From the NCBI GenBank assembly GCA_016712675.1, contig JADJQR010000001.1:1302001-1366000 (forward strand): a DNA stretch of 64,000 nucleotides, written 5' to 3'. The translations under genes were made by a program, and so were the position numbers. The notes under the pieces were generated by a model. That model worked only from the letters and a program-made list of their open reading frames with translations. It did not search any database and had not been told where the DNA came from. Of the stretch, positions 26,187-36,402 are shown piece by piece. This DNA comes from a bacterium. Its GTDB lineage: Bacteria > Krumholzibacteriota > Krumholzibacteriia > LZORAL124-64-63. How positions within the stretch are numbered: the first letter of the stretch is position 1; every line of letters begins with the position of its first letter.

Positions 26187-26726
26187 ATGTCGCGCATTGG
26201 CAAGAACCCGGTCGTCATCCCGTCCGGCGTGACGGTGACGATCGAGGGCACCACCTCGGTGGTCAAGGGCCCGAAGGGCGAGCACCGGCAGCACATCCCT
26301 GCCGGCCTTGCCTTCGAGCAGAAGGACGGGAAGCTGCACATCGTGCGGCCGGACGACTCGAAGACCATGCGGGCCCGGCACGGCCTGGTGCGCGCCCTGA
26401 TCGCCAACCAGGTGACCGGCGTGACCGACGGCTTCAAGAAGTCGCTCGAGATCGTGGGCGTCGGCTACCGCGCGGCGGTCAAGGGTCAGGCGCTGGACCT
26501 GCAGTTGCAGTTCAGCCATCCGCTGGAGTACCCGATCCCGGCCGACATCAAGATCGTCTGCCCGGACCAGACACACATCGAGGTCTCGGGTGTGGACAAG
26601 CAGAGGGTGGGTCAGATCGCGGCGGAGATCCGGGCGTTCCGCAAGCCCGAGCCGTACAAGGGCAAGGGTATCCGGTACGTGGGCGAGGACATCATCCGCA
26701 AGGCAGGCAAGGCGGCAGGCAAGTAG
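26187..26726 (+). CDS. rplF: 50S ribosomal protein L6
   Basis: A 179-residue L6 with its two similar alpha/beta domains. It begins MSRIGKNPVVIPSGVTV and ends with EPYKGKGIRYVGEDIIRKAGK. VGVGYRAAVKGQALDLQL separates the domains. L6 sits near the sarcin-ricin loop. GGAGGAAACGGAC precedes the ATG. Confidence 0.98.
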   Translation: MSRIGKNPVVIPSGVTVTIEGTTSVVKGPKGEHRQHIPAGLAFEQKDGKLHIVRPDDSKTMRARHGLVRALIANQVTGVTDGFKKSLEIVGVGYRAAVKGQALDLQLQFSHPLEYPIPADIKIVCPDQTHIEVSGVDKQRVGQIAAEIRAFRKPEPYKGKGIRYVGEDIIRKAGKAAGK

Positions 26727-26812
26727 CCCGGCACCGGTCCGGCAGGTATCCGGACCGGGGCGTTCGGCGGCAAGCCGCGCGGGGCGGAAGCCCGGCGCAG
26801 AGGTGAAGGACG

Positions 26813-27187
26813 ATGAGCAGCATCAGCAAGAAGCGGCGTGAGATCCGGGCCAAGCGGAAGGTCAGCATCCGCAAGAAGGTGTCCGGAAGCGCCGAGCGGC
26901 CGAGGATCTCGATCCTCCGCAGCCACAAGAACATCTACGCCCAGGTGGTGGACGACACGGTCGGGCACACGCTGGCTGCCTGCGACGGCAGCAAGGTTGG
27001 CGAAGTGACGGCCCCCGAGGGCGTGACCGGCAAGTGCGCCGTGGCCTACGGCGTGGGCAAGGCGCTGGCCGGGTTGGCCAAGGCCAAGGGGATCGAGCGC
27101 GTGGTCTTCGACCGCAGCGGATATCTGTACCACGGTCGGGTGGCCGCCCTGGCCCGCGGGCTCAGGGACGGCGGCCTCGAGGTCTAG
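26813..27187 (+). CDS. rplR: 50S ribosomal protein L18
   Basis: A 124-residue L18, which carries 5S rRNA into the 50S subunit with L5. SISKKRREIRAKRKVSIRKK forms the basic arm, RISILRSHKNIYAQVVDD is the core, and VVFDRSGYLYHGRVAALA the end. GAGGTGAAGGACG precedes the ATG. Confidence 0.97.
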   Translation: MSSISKKRREIRAKRKVSIRKKVSGSAERPRISILRSHKNIYAQVVDDTVGHTLAACDGSKVGEVTAPEGVTGKCAVAYGVGKALAGLAKAKGIERVVFDRSGYLYHGRVAALARGLRDGGLEV

Positions 27188-27229
27188 TCCTTGCCGGCTG
27201 CGGCCGGCGAGCATGACAGGAGCAGTCAG

Positions 27230-28009
27230 ATGGCGGGATTCGACAATCAGAGAAGCGGCGACGCCGCTCGCAGCGGTCGTGGTGGCCCCGGTGGTCCGGC
27301 CGGCCCCGGTGGCGGCGGTCGCGGCCCCGGTGGCGGTGCTCGCGGACCCGGCGGCGGTGGTCGTGGCGGATTCGGTGGCCCCGGCGGCACCGGGGGACCG
27401 GGTGGTCCGGGCGGCCGTGGCCGTGGCGGTCCGGGTGACGGCCGCGGGCCGCGCACGGGTGCGCCCCGCGAGGGCGACGGTAGCGGTTCGGATCTGCACG
27501 AGAACGTGATCAGCATCAACCGCGTGGCCAAGGTCGTCAAGGGCGGCCGGCGCTTCAGCTTCGCCGCGATCGTCGCCGTCGGCGACGGCAAGGGCAAGGT
27601 CGGCGTCGCCATGGGCAAGGCCAACGAGATCGCCGACGCCATCCGCAAGGGCGGCGAGGCAGCCCGCGCGGCGCAGATCAGCGTGCCCATCCAGAAGGAG
27701 ACGATCGCCTACGAGGTGATCGGCCGCTTCGGCTCCAGCCGCGTGCTCCTGAAGCCCGCCTCGCCTGGTACCGGCGTCATCGCCGCGGGTGGCGTGCGCG
27801 CCATCCTCGAGGCCGCGGGCGTCAAGAACATCCTGACCAAGCAGCTCGGCTCGCGGAATCCGAACAACGTGGTCAAGGCGACCATCGACGGCCTGCGCCA
27901 GCTGCGCACGGTCGAGGAATTCGCCGCCAAGCGCGGGCTGACCGTGCCCGAGGTGCTCGGCTTCGAGCGCCGCGCCGCCGCGTCCGGCAACGGCCCGAAG
28001 GAGGGCTAA
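27230..28009 (+). CDS. rpsE: 30S ribosomal protein S5 with long Gly/Arg/Pro-rich N-terminal extension
   Basis: A 259-residue S5, against about 165 in most bacteria. The canonical protein starts near residue 88 ([20 protein letters not shown]) and is complete, with [19 protein letters not shown], the [15 protein letters not shown] segment and [18 protein letters not shown]5 guards mRNA entry and contributes to decoding fidelity. Residues 14-80 are almost entirely Gly, Pro, Ala and Arg, including several RGG-like triplets. The ATG at 27230 has AGGAG upstream (27218-27222), and I see no credible start between it and the S5 core. The extension looks disordered and RNA-binding; its function is unknown. 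Confidence 0.93.
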   Translation: MAGFDNQRSGDAARSGRGGPGGPAGPGGGGRGPGGGARGPGGGGRGGFGGPGGTGGPGGPGGRGRGGPGDGRGPRTGAPREGDGSGSDLHENVISINRVAKVVKGGRRFSFAAIVAVGDGKGKVGVAMGKANEIADAIRKGGEAARAAQISVPIQKETIAYEVIGRFGSSRVLLKPASPGTGVIAAGGVRAILEAAGVKNILTKQLGSRNPNNVVKATIDGLRQLRTVEEFAAKRGLTVPEVLGFERRAAASGNGPKEG

Positions 28010-28012
28010 GCC

Positions 28013-28201
28013 ATGTCTGAGGCGAAGATCAAGATCACCCAGGTGCGGAGCGTCATCGGGCGCCCCGAGAAGCACCGCCGGATCATCGAGGCGCTCGGCA
28101 TCAAGCGCAACCAGACGTCGGTGGTCCACAACGATACTCCGCAGATCCGGGGCATGGCGTTCAAGGTGCGCCACCTCGTGACCGTGGAAGAGGTGAAGTG
28201 A
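28013..28201 (+). CDS. rpmD: 50S ribosomal protein L30
   Basis: A 62-residue L30 of the ferredoxin-like fold: [19 protein letters not shown] followed by [21 protein letters not shown]. It starts three bases after rpsE and ends two bases before rplO, so all three are coupled. L30 is missing from some bacterial groups; here it is intact. Confidence 0.95.
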   Translation: MSEAKIKITQVRSVIGRPEKHRRIIEALGIKRNQTSVVHNDTPQIRGMAFKVRHLVTVEEVK

Positions 28202-28203
28202 CG

Positions 28204-28653
28204 ATGCTCAAGCTCAACAACCTCGGCGCTCCCAAGGGCGCGAACCGCGACCGCAAGCGCCTCGGGCGCGGCACCGGTTCGGGCCAGGGTAAGACCGCCG
28301 GCAAGGGGCACAAGGGCCAGAAGGCCCGTTCGGGCGGTGGCATCCCCGCCTGGTTCGAGGGCGGCCAGATGCCCTTGAATCGCCGACTGCCCAAGCGCGG
28401 CTTCACGAATATCTTCCGCAAGACGTTCCAGCTCGTGAACCTGGACGTCATCAACGAGCATTTCGAGGCGGGCGCGAAGGTCGACGCCCAGTCCCTGGCC
28501 TTGGCCGGCCTGATCAAACACGTGGACCGCCCGGTCAAGCTCCTGGCTCGCGGCAAGATCGAGAAGTCGCTGCAGATCGAGGTCGCCAAGGCCAGCGAGG
28601 CGGCCGTTGCCGCCGTGCAGGCCGCCGGCGGTTCGGTCACCGTGAAGGCGTAA
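28204..28653 (+). CDS. rplO: 50S ribosomal protein L15
   Basis: A 149-residue L15 with the glycine-rich basic N-terminal half (LGRGTGSGQGKTAGKGHKGQ, then GGQMPLNRRLPKRGF) and an L15e-like C-terminal domain. The ATG at 28204 is taken over the GTG at 28198, which would overlap the rpmD stop and add two residues. A GAAGAGGTGAAG purine stretch lies just upstream. Confidence 0.97.
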   Translation: MLKLNNLGAPKGANRDRKRLGRGTGSGQGKTAGKGHKGQKARSGGGIPAWFEGGQMPLNRRLPKRGFTNIFRKTFQLVNLDVINEHFEAGAKVDAQSLALAGLIKHVDRPVKLLARGKIEKSLQIEVAKASEAAVAAVQAAGGSVTVKA

Positions 28654-28707
28654 GCCCGGGGCTCGTTCCGCGGGCGCGGTAACGTCCAAACCGAAGGAAG
28701 CGATCAC

Positions 28708-30009
<1,302 letters not shown>

Positions 30010-30012
30010 GGC

Positions 30013-30684
30013 TTGAACGTCATCATCATGGGGCCGCCGGGAGTCGGCAAGGGGACGCAGTCGCATGCGGTCGTGACCAGCAAGGGGTGTGTCCACATCT
30101 CGACGGGCGACACCCTGCGCATGGCGATCCGCAGCGGCAGCGAGCTGGGCCTCAAGGTGCATGCGATCATGAACGCGGGTGATCTGGTTTCCGACGAGCT
30201 GATGATGGATCTCGTGCGCGACCGGCTCTCGCAGCCCGATGCGCAGCAGGGTTGGCTGCTGGACGGCTTTCCGCGCACGGCGGTCCAGGCCGAGGGGTTC
30301 ATCGGGCTTCTGGACGGCCTCGGCCAGACGGTGGATGCCGTGCTGGTGTTGAATGCGCCGGCCGACGAGATCGTGCGCCGCCTTGAAGGGCGCGTGACGT
30401 GCCGGGCCTGCAACGAGGTCATGAACCTCAAGGGTTTCGGGCCGGTGCAGCCGAGGTTCTGCCCGTTCTGCGGTTCCGCCGAGGATCCGCAACGGCCGGG
30501 CAAGTCGGCCCTGTACCAGAGGGCCGACGACAAGGAAGAGACGATCCGGCATCGGCTGGAGGTCTTTCGCAAGAAGACCTTGCCGGCGGCCTGGGCCCTC
30601 GAGGAGCGCTACCCGCTCCACGAGATCGACGGCCTGGGCACCCCGGAGCAGGTGGCGGACCGTATCGCGGCCGCGCTGGGTTAA
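30013..30684 (+). CDS. adk: Adenylate kinase, zinc-binding LID
   Basis: A 223-residue adenylate kinase that interconverts AMP, ADP and ATP in the cytosol. The P-loop GPPGVGKGT (residues 8-16) and the AMP-site DGFPRTAVQAE are intact. The LID carries Cys130, Cys133, Cys150 and Cys153, the zinc-bound form common in Gram-positives and FCB bacteria. It starts at TTG 30013, three bases after secY, with GGAGGT inside the secY end, so it is coupled to secY. Confidence 0.96.
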   Translation: MNVIIMGPPGVGKGTQSHAVVTSKGCVHISTGDTLRMAIRSGSELGLKVHAIMNAGDLVSDELMMDLVRDRLSQPDAQQGWLLDGFPRTAVQAEGFIGLLDGLGQTVDAVLVLNAPADEIVRRLEGRVTCRACNEVMNLKGFGPVQPRFCPFCGSAEDPQRPGKSALYQRADDKEETIRHRLEVFRKKTLPAAWALEERYPLHEIDGLGTPEQVADRIAAALG

Positions 30685-30709
30685 GTCCTTGGCGCGGGGG
30701 GCGTTGCGA

Positions 30710-31477
30710 ATGCAGGTGAAGTCGGCCGATCAGGTTGACAAGATGCAGGCCAGCGCCGAGATTTTGGCTTCTGTCTTTCTCGAGATCCGCCAGCTGGTGG
30801 CGCCAGGCGTCACTACCGAGCAGCTCGACGAAGCCATCGAAGCCAGGATCCGGGAAGCCGGCTGTATCCCGAGTTTCAAGGGATACCACGGGTTCCCCGC
30901 GTCTGCCTGCATCTCGGTGAACGAGGAAGTGGTGCACGGCATTCCGTCCGCGAGGGCCCTGGTCGAAGGCGATATCGTCGGCATCGATATCGGGCTCATC
31001 AGAGACGGGTGGCACGCCGACTCCGCCGAGACGATCCCGGTCGGCCGGGTGAGCGACGAAGCGGCAAGGCTGCTCGACGTGACCCGCGAGAGCCTGGCGC
31101 GCGGCATCGCCGCCATCGCGCCGGGCCGGCGGATCTCGGCGATCGGCATCGAGATCGAGAAGCACGCCCGAAGCAACGGTTTCTCCGTGGTGGAGACGCT
31201 GGTCGGGCACGGGATCGGTCGGAACCTGCACGAAGACCCGCAGGTGCCGAACTTCCGGTGCTACACGATGCCGGACCCGGTGATGGAAGTCGGTCTGGTC
31301 CTGGCGATCGAACCGATGATCAACGCGGGAACCAAGCGGGTGATCACGGCCCGCGACGAGTGGACCATCGTGACAGCGGACCGCCGTCTGTCGGCCCACT
31401 TCGAGCACACGGTGGCCGTCACGGCGGACGGCCCGCGGATCCTGACCCGGCGGGGCGATGGCCCGGCGGCGTTCTGA
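30710..31477 (+). CDS. map: Type I methionine aminopeptidase
   Basis: A 255-residue enzyme that removes the initiator methionine from nascent proteins. All metal ligands are visible: Asp93, Asp104, His167, Glu201 and Glu232, with His76 as substrate-binding histidine. It lacks the N-terminal zinc-finger or SH3-binding extension of some type I enzymes. The ATG at 30710 gives [13 protein letters not shown] with a G-run nine bases upstream; TTG codons at 30689 and 30704 are weaker choices. The adk-map-infA order is usual. Confidence 0.96.
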   Translation: MQVKSADQVDKMQASAEILASVFLEIRQLVAPGVTTEQLDEAIEARIREAGCIPSFKGYHGFPASACISVNEEVVHGIPSARALVEGDIVGIDIGLIRDGWHADSAETIPVGRVSDEAARLLDVTRESLARGIAAIAPGRRISAIGIEIEKHARSNGFSVVETLVGHGIGRNLHEDPQVPNFRCYTMPDPVMEVGLVLAIEPMINAGTKRVITARDEWTIVTADRRLSAHFEHTVAVTADGPRILTRRGDGPAAF

Positions 31478-31489
31478 AGGCGAGGACCG

Positions 31490-31708
31490 ATGGCCAAGGA
31501 AGAAGGCATCAGTGTCGAGGGGACGGTCGTCGAGGCCCTGCCCAACGCCATGTTCCGCGTCGAGCTGGAGAACCAGCACGTGGTCCTGGCCCATGTGTCG
31601 GGCAAGATGAGGATGCACTTCATCCGCATCCTGCCGGGCGACAAGGTGACGGTGGAACTGTCACCCTACGATCTGACACGCGGTCGCATCACGTACCGGT
31701 ACAAGTAG
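31490..31708 (+). CDS. infA: Translation initiation factor IF-1
   Basis: A 72-residue OB-fold IF-1, which blocks the 30S A site during initiation. [39 protein letters not shown] and [13 protein letters not shown] match the family along the full length. It lies 12 bases after map, with AGGCGAGGACCG as ribosome site. Confidence 0.98.
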   Translation: MAKEEGISVEGTVVEALPNAMFRVELENQHVVLAHVSGKMRMHFIRILPGDKVTVELSPYDLTRGRITYRYK

Positions 31709-31776
31709 GCAACGACTGCGGCCCGCGGGCCGCGCTGGGGGTTCGCGAGCGAGCCCGATCCGAAAGGCAGAGAGCC

Positions 31777-31890
31777 ATGAAGGTGCGCAGTTCGGTCCGC
31801 AAGATCTGCCCCAAGTGCAAGGTGATCCGGCGCAAGGGCGTCGTGCGCGTGATCTGTGTCACGCGGCGCCACAACCAGCGCCAGGGCTGA
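31777..31890 (+). CDS. rpmJ: 50S ribosomal protein L36, zinc type
   Basis: A 37-residue L36: [20 protein letters not shown] followed by [17 protein letters not shown]. Cys11, Cys14, Cys27 and His32 form the zinc site of the C+ form. The gene is short but has AAAGGCAGAGAGCC upstream, sits 68 bases after infA, and holds the position L36 has in most bacteria, directly before rpsM. Confidence 0.96.
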   Translation: MKVRSSVRKICPKCKVIRRKGVVRVICVTRRHNQRQG

Positions 31891-31992
31891 GACATCGGCC
31901 CGGAGTTCGAAGTCGGTTGAGAAGGGTCCCGCGGGCAGCCGCGTCGAGGGCGCGACGGCAGCCGGGACCGGGATAGAGCGAAAGGAGCCGTG

Positions 31993-32361
31993 GTGGCACG
32001 CATCGCAGGTGTTGACATTCCTGCCAACAAGAGGATCCGGACGTCGCTGACGTACATCTATGGCGTTGGTGACCACCGCGCCGTGGAGATCTGCACGAAG
32101 GCGAAGATCGACCCGGAGACGAAGACGCGCGACCTGACCGAGGAGCAGACGAGGTCGATCATCGGCATCCTCGACAAGGAGTACCAGGTCGAGGGCACGC
32201 TGCGCACCGAGCAGGCGATGAACATCCAGCGACTGATGGACATCGGCAGCTACCGTGGCCTGAGGCACCGACGCAAGCTGCCCTGCCGGGGCCAGAACAC
32301 GAAGAACAATGCCCGGACCCGCAAGGGGCCGAAGTCCCGGCCCGGCGCCAAGAAGAAGTGA
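31993..32361 (+). CDS. rpsM: 30S ribosomal protein S13
   Basis: A 122-residue S13 at the top of the 30S head, bridging to the 50S subunit. (M)[23 protein letters not shown] and [20 protein letters not shown] are diagnostic. Two GTG codons are adjacent (31990 and 31993). The second gives the canonical N-terminus and better spacing from AAAGGAG (31981-31987). It opens the alpha group rpsM-rpsK-rpsD-rpoA-rplQ. Confidence 0.97.
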   Translation: MARIAGVDIPANKRIRTSLTYIYGVGDHRAVEICTKAKIDPETKTRDLTEEQTRSIIGILDKEYQVEGTLRTEQAMNIQRLMDIGSYRGLRHRRKLPCRGQNTKNNARTRKGPKSRPGAKKK

Positions 32362-32369
32362 GGTAGACC

Positions 32370-32771
32370 GTGTCGACTGTCAAGGACAAGCGGGGCAAGG
32401 CGCGCAAGGCCAAGAAGAAGCTGGACTCCGTCGGCGTGGCCCATGTGAAGTCGAGCTTCAACAACACCATCATCACCATGACCGACCTGCAGGGCAACGT
32501 CATCACGTGGTCCAGCGGCGGGCACCAGGGCCGGTACAAGGGCAGTCGCAAGTCGACCGCGTTTGCCGCCCAGCTCGCGGCACGCTTCTGCGCGCAGGAA
32601 GTCATCGGCCAGGGCATGCGCAAGGTCGAGGTGTGGGTGAAGGGCCCCGGATCCGGCCGTGAGGCCGCGGTCCGCAGCCTGAAGGCCGAAGGCCTCGAAG
32701 TAACCAGGATCAAGGACTGCACCGCGATCCCGCACAACGGCTGTCGGCCCAAGAAGCGCCGTCGGCTGTAG
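32370..32771 (+). CDS. rpsK: 30S ribosomal protein S11
   Basis: A 133-residue S11 on the platform near the E site. It starts at GTG 32370; GAGGT for this start overlaps the rpsM stop. [42 protein letters not shown] and the very conserved end [14 protein letters not shown] are clear. A Lys/Arg-rich 20-residue N-terminus precedes the core, as usual. Confidence 0.97.
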   Translation: MSTVKDKRGKARKAKKKLDSVGVAHVKSSFNNTIITMTDLQGNVITWSSGGHQGRYKGSRKSTAFAAQLAARFCAQEVIGQGMRKVEVWVKGPGSGREAAVRSLKAEGLEVTRIKDCTAIPHNGCRPKKRRRL

Positions 32772-32827
32772 TCTCTGAACGAGAGCGGCCCGCCTGAGAA
32801 CCGGCGCCGTCTTGGAGGTTTCAAGGA

Positions 32828-33457
32828 ATGGCCAGGTATACCGATGCAAAGTGCAAGCTTTGCCGGCGTGAGGGGATGAAGCTCTTTCTCAAGGGCGAGC
32901 GCTGCTTCAGCGCCTCGTGTGCCATCGAGCGCCGGCCGTATGCGCCGGGCGAGCATGGCCGTCGCCGTGGGCGTAAACCCTCGGACTACAAGCTTCAGCT
33001 CCGTGAGAAGCAGAAGGTCCGTTCGATCTATGGCGTCCTGGAACGGCAGTTCCGCCTGTACTTCGCCGAGGCGAACCGGAGGCAGGGAGCGACGGGCGAG
33101 AACCTGTTCAACCTGCTCGAGAAGCGTCTCGACAGCGTCGTCTACCGCATGGGCTTCGCGCCCAGTCGTTCGGCTGCCCGCCAGCTGATCCGGCACAAGC
33201 ACGTGCTGGTCGAGGGCGCCGTGTGCGACATTCCCAGCCGCCAGGTGCGGGTGGGCCAGACGATCGCGATCCGCCCCAAGAGCCAGAACATCCCGCAGAT
33301 CGTGACCTCCATCAAGGACAACGCCAAGCGTGACCGGCTGCCCTTCGTCGAGGCGGACGTCAAGAAGCTGGAGGGCCGGCTCCTGTCCGAGCCCCAGCTG
33401 AGCGACCTGCCCATCCCGATCCAGGAGAACCTGATCGTGGAGCTCTACTCGAAGTAA
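32828..33457 (+). CDS. rpsD: 30S ribosomal protein S4, zinc-binding
   Basis: A 209-residue S4, primary binder of the 5-prime domain of 16S rRNA, also a regulator of the alpha operon in some bacteria. Cys9, Cys12, Cys26 and Cys31 at the N-terminus form a zinc site (C+ type). The S4 RNA-binding domain RLDSVVYRMGFAPSRSAARQ and QLIRHKHVLVEG follow. A GGAGGTTTCAAGG ribosome site lies upstream. Confidence 0.98.
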   Translation: MARYTDAKCKLCRREGMKLFLKGERCFSASCAIERRPYAPGEHGRRRGRKPSDYKLQLREKQKVRSIYGVLERQFRLYFAEANRRQGATGENLFNLLEKRLDSVVYRMGFAPSRSAARQLIRHKHVLVEGAVCDIPSRQVRVGQTIAIRPKSQNIPQIVTSIKDNAKRDRLPFVEADVKKLEGRLLSEPQLSDLPIPIQENLIVELYSK

Positions 33458-33490
33458 GCCCGGCCCCGGCCGCTGGCGTGGAGGAGACAC

Positions 33491-34489
33491 ATGAAGTGGG
33501 TCAACATGTTGATGCCCGAGAGTGTGCGCGTGAACAGGGCGACGCAGTCGCCCACGTTCGCCGAGGTCGAAGTTGCGCCCCTCGAGCGCGGCTTCGGACA
33601 CACCCTGGGCAACGCCCTGCGGCGGACCCTGTTGTCGTCGATGCACGGCCACGGGATCACCGCGGTGCAGTTCGAGGGTGTCAGGCACGAACTCAGCACC
33701 ATGCCGGGCGTCCTGGAGGATGTCACCGATATCGTCCTGAACCTCAAGAACATCGTGTTCGGCATGTCGGACGCGCCGTCGCATTGGGCGCACATCGAGG
33801 TGCAGGGGCCGGGACCGGTCACCGCGGGGGCCATCCGCGGGAACACGGACCTGGTGATCGCGAACCCGGACTACGTGATCTGCACGTTGACGGAGGCCGA
33901 AAAGTTCCAGGCGCGGATGTTCATCGACATCGGCCGCGGCTACGTCGACCGTGAACAGCACAACGTCCCGGACGAGAAGATCGGCGTGATCCGCCTGGAC
34001 ACGAACTATTCGCCGGTGCGCAAGGTCAGTTTCCGTGTCGAGGACACGCGCGTGGGCCAGCGGACGGACTACGACAAGCTGATCCTCGGCATCACCACGA
34101 ACGGCGCCGTGCGTCCGGAAGACGCTATCGCCTTCGCGGCCAAGTTGCTCAAGGACCAGCTGCAGTTGTTCATCAACTTCGACGAGGCCCCGATCGACGC
34201 CCAGGAGACCGAGGTCAACGAGGAGCAGGAGCGCCTCGTGGAACTCCTGGCGCGCAACGTGGAGGAACTGGAGCTGTCGGTGCGTTCGGCCAACTGCCTC
34301 AAGTCCGGCCACATCAAGACGCTCTTCGACCTGGTGACCAAGCCCGAGCAGGAGATGCTCAAGTTCAGGAACTTCGGGCGCAAGAGCCTCAACGAGATCG
34401 GCGAGATCCTCGAGGGCATGGACCTCGGCTTCGGCATGTCGTTCCCGCCCGAGATCGCCGAGCGCGTGCGCGAGATCTCCGGCTCGTAG
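33491..34489 (+). CDS. rpoA: DNA-directed RNA polymerase subunit alpha
   Basis: A 332-residue alpha subunit. The N-terminal domain (residues 1-235) dimerises and nucleates the enzyme, with [20 protein letters not shown] near residue 30. The C-terminal domain (about 250-330) binds UP elements and activators, with [19 protein letters not shown] and [23 protein letters not shown] precedes the ATG. The stop codon lies inside an 11-pair inverted repeat (34488-34530). Confidence 0.98.
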   Translation: MKWVNMLMPESVRVNRATQSPTFAEVEVAPLERGFGHTLGNALRRTLLSSMHGHGITAVQFEGVRHELSTMPGVLEDVTDIVLNLKNIVFGMSDAPSHWAHIEVQGPGPVTAGAIRGNTDLVIANPDYVICTLTEAEKFQARMFIDIGRGYVDREQHNVPDEKIGVIRLDTNYSPVRKVSFRVEDTRVGQRTDYDKLILGITTNGAVRPEDAIAFAAKLLKDQLQLFINFDEAPIDAQETEVNEEQERLVELLARNVEELELSVRSANCLKSGHIKTLFDLVTKPEQEMLKFRNFGRKSLNEIGEILEGMDLGFGMSFPPEIAERVREISGS

Positions 34490-34530
34490 CCGGCCGCGGC
34501 CGTCAGGCCTTTACCTGTGCGCGGCCGGCT
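34488..34530 (+). promoter_or_regulatory. rpoA-rplQ inverted repeat
   Basis: Perfect 11-base arms (34488-34498 and 34520-34530, AGCCGGCCGCG) surround a 21-base loop. The first arm begins inside the rpoA stop codon. No T-run follows. It could be a partial terminator or an RNA processing site that adjusts rplQ relative to rpoA. The role is inferred. Confidence 0.5.
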
Positions 34531-34568
34531 GGCCGCCGGTTCGTACGACAGAAGGATGGATTCGAGTC

Positions 34569-35084
34569 ATGCGTCACAATCGCACCCTGCGGAAGCTCGG
34601 CCGGACCCAGGCTCACCGCAACATGATGTACCGGAATCTGGTGACCTCGCTGTTCAAGCACGAGCGCATCCAGACGACGGCGCCCAAGGCCAAGGAAGCC
34701 CGGGCGGTGGCCGAGCGGCTGATCACCTTCGCCAAGAAGGGTGATCTGCACTCGCGCCGCATCGCCGCGCGCAAGGTGAACGAGCCGGTCGTCCTGCAGA
34801 AGCTGTTCGCCGAGATCGGTCCCCGCTACGCCGAGCGCCCGGGCGGCTACACGCGCATCCTGCGCATCGGCCCGCGTCTCGGCGACAACGCCGAGTTGGT
34901 GATCCTCGAGCTCGTCGATGGCACCGCGCGCCCCAAGGTCAAGGACTCGCGCAAGCGTACCCGCGCGCGCAAGATTCTCCAGGCCGAGCAGAAGAAGGAA
35001 GCCATCGCGTCGTTCAGCGCGCCGGCACCGGAAGTCGCCGACAAGGAGAATGACCGCACGGCTGAGGACGAGGACAAGAAGTAG
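34569..35084 (+). CDS. rplQ: 50S ribosomal protein L17 with extended acidic tail
   Basis: A 171-residue L17, against 115-130 in most bacteria. The core is complete up to about residue 125: [40 protein letters not shown] and [20 protein letters not shown]. The remaining residues are a charged tail ([17 protein letters not shown]) without known function. L17 sits near the tunnel exit. It is the last gene of the ribosomal block and is followed by a strong terminator 98 bases downstream. Confidence 0.97.
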   Translation: MRHNRTLRKLGRTQAHRNMMYRNLVTSLFKHERIQTTAPKAKEARAVAERLITFAKKGDLHSRRIAARKVNEPVVLQKLFAEIGPRYAERPGGYTRILRIGPRLGDNAELVILELVDGTARPKVKDSRKRTRARKILQAEQKKEAIASFSAPAPEVADKENDRTAEDEDKK

Positions 35085-35182
35085 GGACCGCGGTTCCGCT
35101 TCGCCGTCGTCCGCCTCCGGGGCGTCCGCGCGCAGGCGCGGGCGCCTGACCGAAACCGGCCGCGGCTCTCGTCCACTTCTCG

Positions 35183-35215
35183 GCCCCCGCGGGTGCTAGC
35201 CCGCGGGGGCCTTTG
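35183..35215 (+). terminator. Intrinsic-type terminator after rplQ
   Basis: A perfect 11-pair stem (arms 35183-35193 and 35200-35210, GCCCCCGCGGG, loop TGCTAG) is followed by CTTTG. It marks the end of the 21 kb ribosomal block. The rest of the 302-base rplQ-fabH gap holds only GC-rich sequence and one weak promoter candidate. Confidence 0.8.
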
Positions 35216-35230
35216 CGCCTGGATTCCCGG

Positions 35231-35259
35231 TTGCCCGCCTGCCGGGAATGGCCTAACTT
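35231..35259 (+). promoter_or_regulatory. Weak candidate promoter for the fabH unit
   Basis: TTGCCC (35231-35236) and TAACTT (35254-35259) are 17 bases apart, matching four and three of six consensus positions. It lies between the rplQ terminator and fabH. The minus-10 and its flank (GGCCTAACTT) resemble those of the str promoter (CGGCTAATGT). Confidence 0.3.
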
Positions 35260-35386
35260 CAGGCCGTTGGCTCCGCTTCGCGGCGCCGCGCGCCTGCGCG
35301 CCCGCCACAGCCTGCCCGCGCCGATCGCCGCCGCCCGGCGGCGGCTCCGGCGCGCCACGTTCCCAGGGTCAGCCAGGGAGGAATGC

Positions 35387-36394
35387 ATGGCCCCCAGGAC
35401 GCTGCTCACCGCCGGCATCACCGGTGTCGGCATGAGCTTCCCCGAACGTCGCTTGACCAACGCCGACCTCGAGAAGATGGTCGAGACGGAAGATGCCTGG
35501 ATCGTCGAGCGCACGGGCATCCGCGAACGGCGTCTCGCCCCGCGGGGCACCGGCGCCTCGGCCCACGGTGTGCTGGCGGCCCGCCAGGCCATGGAACACG
35601 CCGGCGTCGCACCGGCCGAGATCGACCAGATCATCGTGCCCACGGTCACGCCCGACATGGTCTTCCCGGCAACGGCGTGCCTCATCGCCCACGAATTGGG
35701 CGCCGTCAATGCCTGGGGCTACGATCTGGAAGGGGCGTGCAGCGGCTTCATCTTCGCCCTCCAGAATGCGCGCGCCCAGATCGAGGCCGGCCACGCCCGG
35801 CGGATCCTGGTCATCGGCACCGAGATCATGTCGTCGATCACCAACTACCAGGACCGCAACAGCTGTATCCTGTTCGGTGACGGGGCGGGCGCCGTGGTGG
35901 TCGAGAGCGTCGATGCCGAACGCGTCGGTATCATCGATGCCATCAACCATGTCGATGGCGTGGGCGTCCGCTTCCTCCACCAGAAGGCCGGCGGCAGCCG
36001 CCTGCCCGCCTGTGCCGAGTCGGTAGAGCAGAACCTGCACACGGTCTACCAGGAGGGACGCGACGTCTACAAGTTCGCGGTCAAGGGCATGGCCGGCGTG
36101 ACCGCGGAGGTGGTCGAGCGCAACGGCCTGACCGGAGCCGACGTGGATCTCTTCGTGCCGCACCAGGCCAATATCCGGATCATCGAGGCCGCGCAGCAGC
36201 GGTTGGGCCTGCCCGACAGCAAGGTGATGATCACGATCGACCGCTTCGGGAACACCACCTCCGCCAGCATCCCCTCGGCCCTGCGCGTGGCCGTCGACGA
36301 GGGCCGCCTGCGCGAGGGCGACACGGTGGTGCTGTGCGCGTTCGGTGCCGGCTTCACCTGGGGCGCCTGCCTGCTGCGCTGGACGGCGCGCTAG
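35387..36394 (+). CDS. fabH: Beta-ketoacyl-ACP synthase III (FabH)
   Basis: A 335-residue condensing enzyme that starts fatty acid synthesis by joining acyl-CoA to malonyl-ACP. The catalytic triad is visible: Cys118 in EGACSG, His259 in VPHQANIRI, and Asn289 in GNTTSASIP. The ATG at 35387 is set by GGGAGGA just upstream; the open frame continues back to 35213 with low-complexity sequence only. It is the first gene of a four-gene run with a Gld-type exporter, nine bases before the ATPase gene. No other fatty-acid genes (fabD, fabG, acpP) follow, which is unusual. Substrate preference (acetyl or branched) cannot be read from the sequence. Confidence 0.93.
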   Translation: MAPRTLLTAGITGVGMSFPERRLTNADLEKMVETEDAWIVERTGIRERRLAPRGTGASAHGVLAARQAMEHAGVAPAEIDQIIVPTVTPDMVFPATACLIAHELGAVNAWGYDLEGACSGFIFALQNARAQIEAGHARRILVIGTEIMSSITNYQDRNSCILFGDGAGAVVVESVDAERVGIIDAINHVDGVGVRFLHQKAGGSRLPACAESVEQNLHTVYQEGRDVYKFAVKGMAGVTAEVVERNGLTGADVDLFVPHQANIRIIEAAQQRLGLPDSKVMITIDRFGNTTSASIPSALRVAVDEGRLREGDTVVLCAFGAGFTWGACLLRWTAR

Positions 36395-36402
36395 GTGGCC
36401 AG

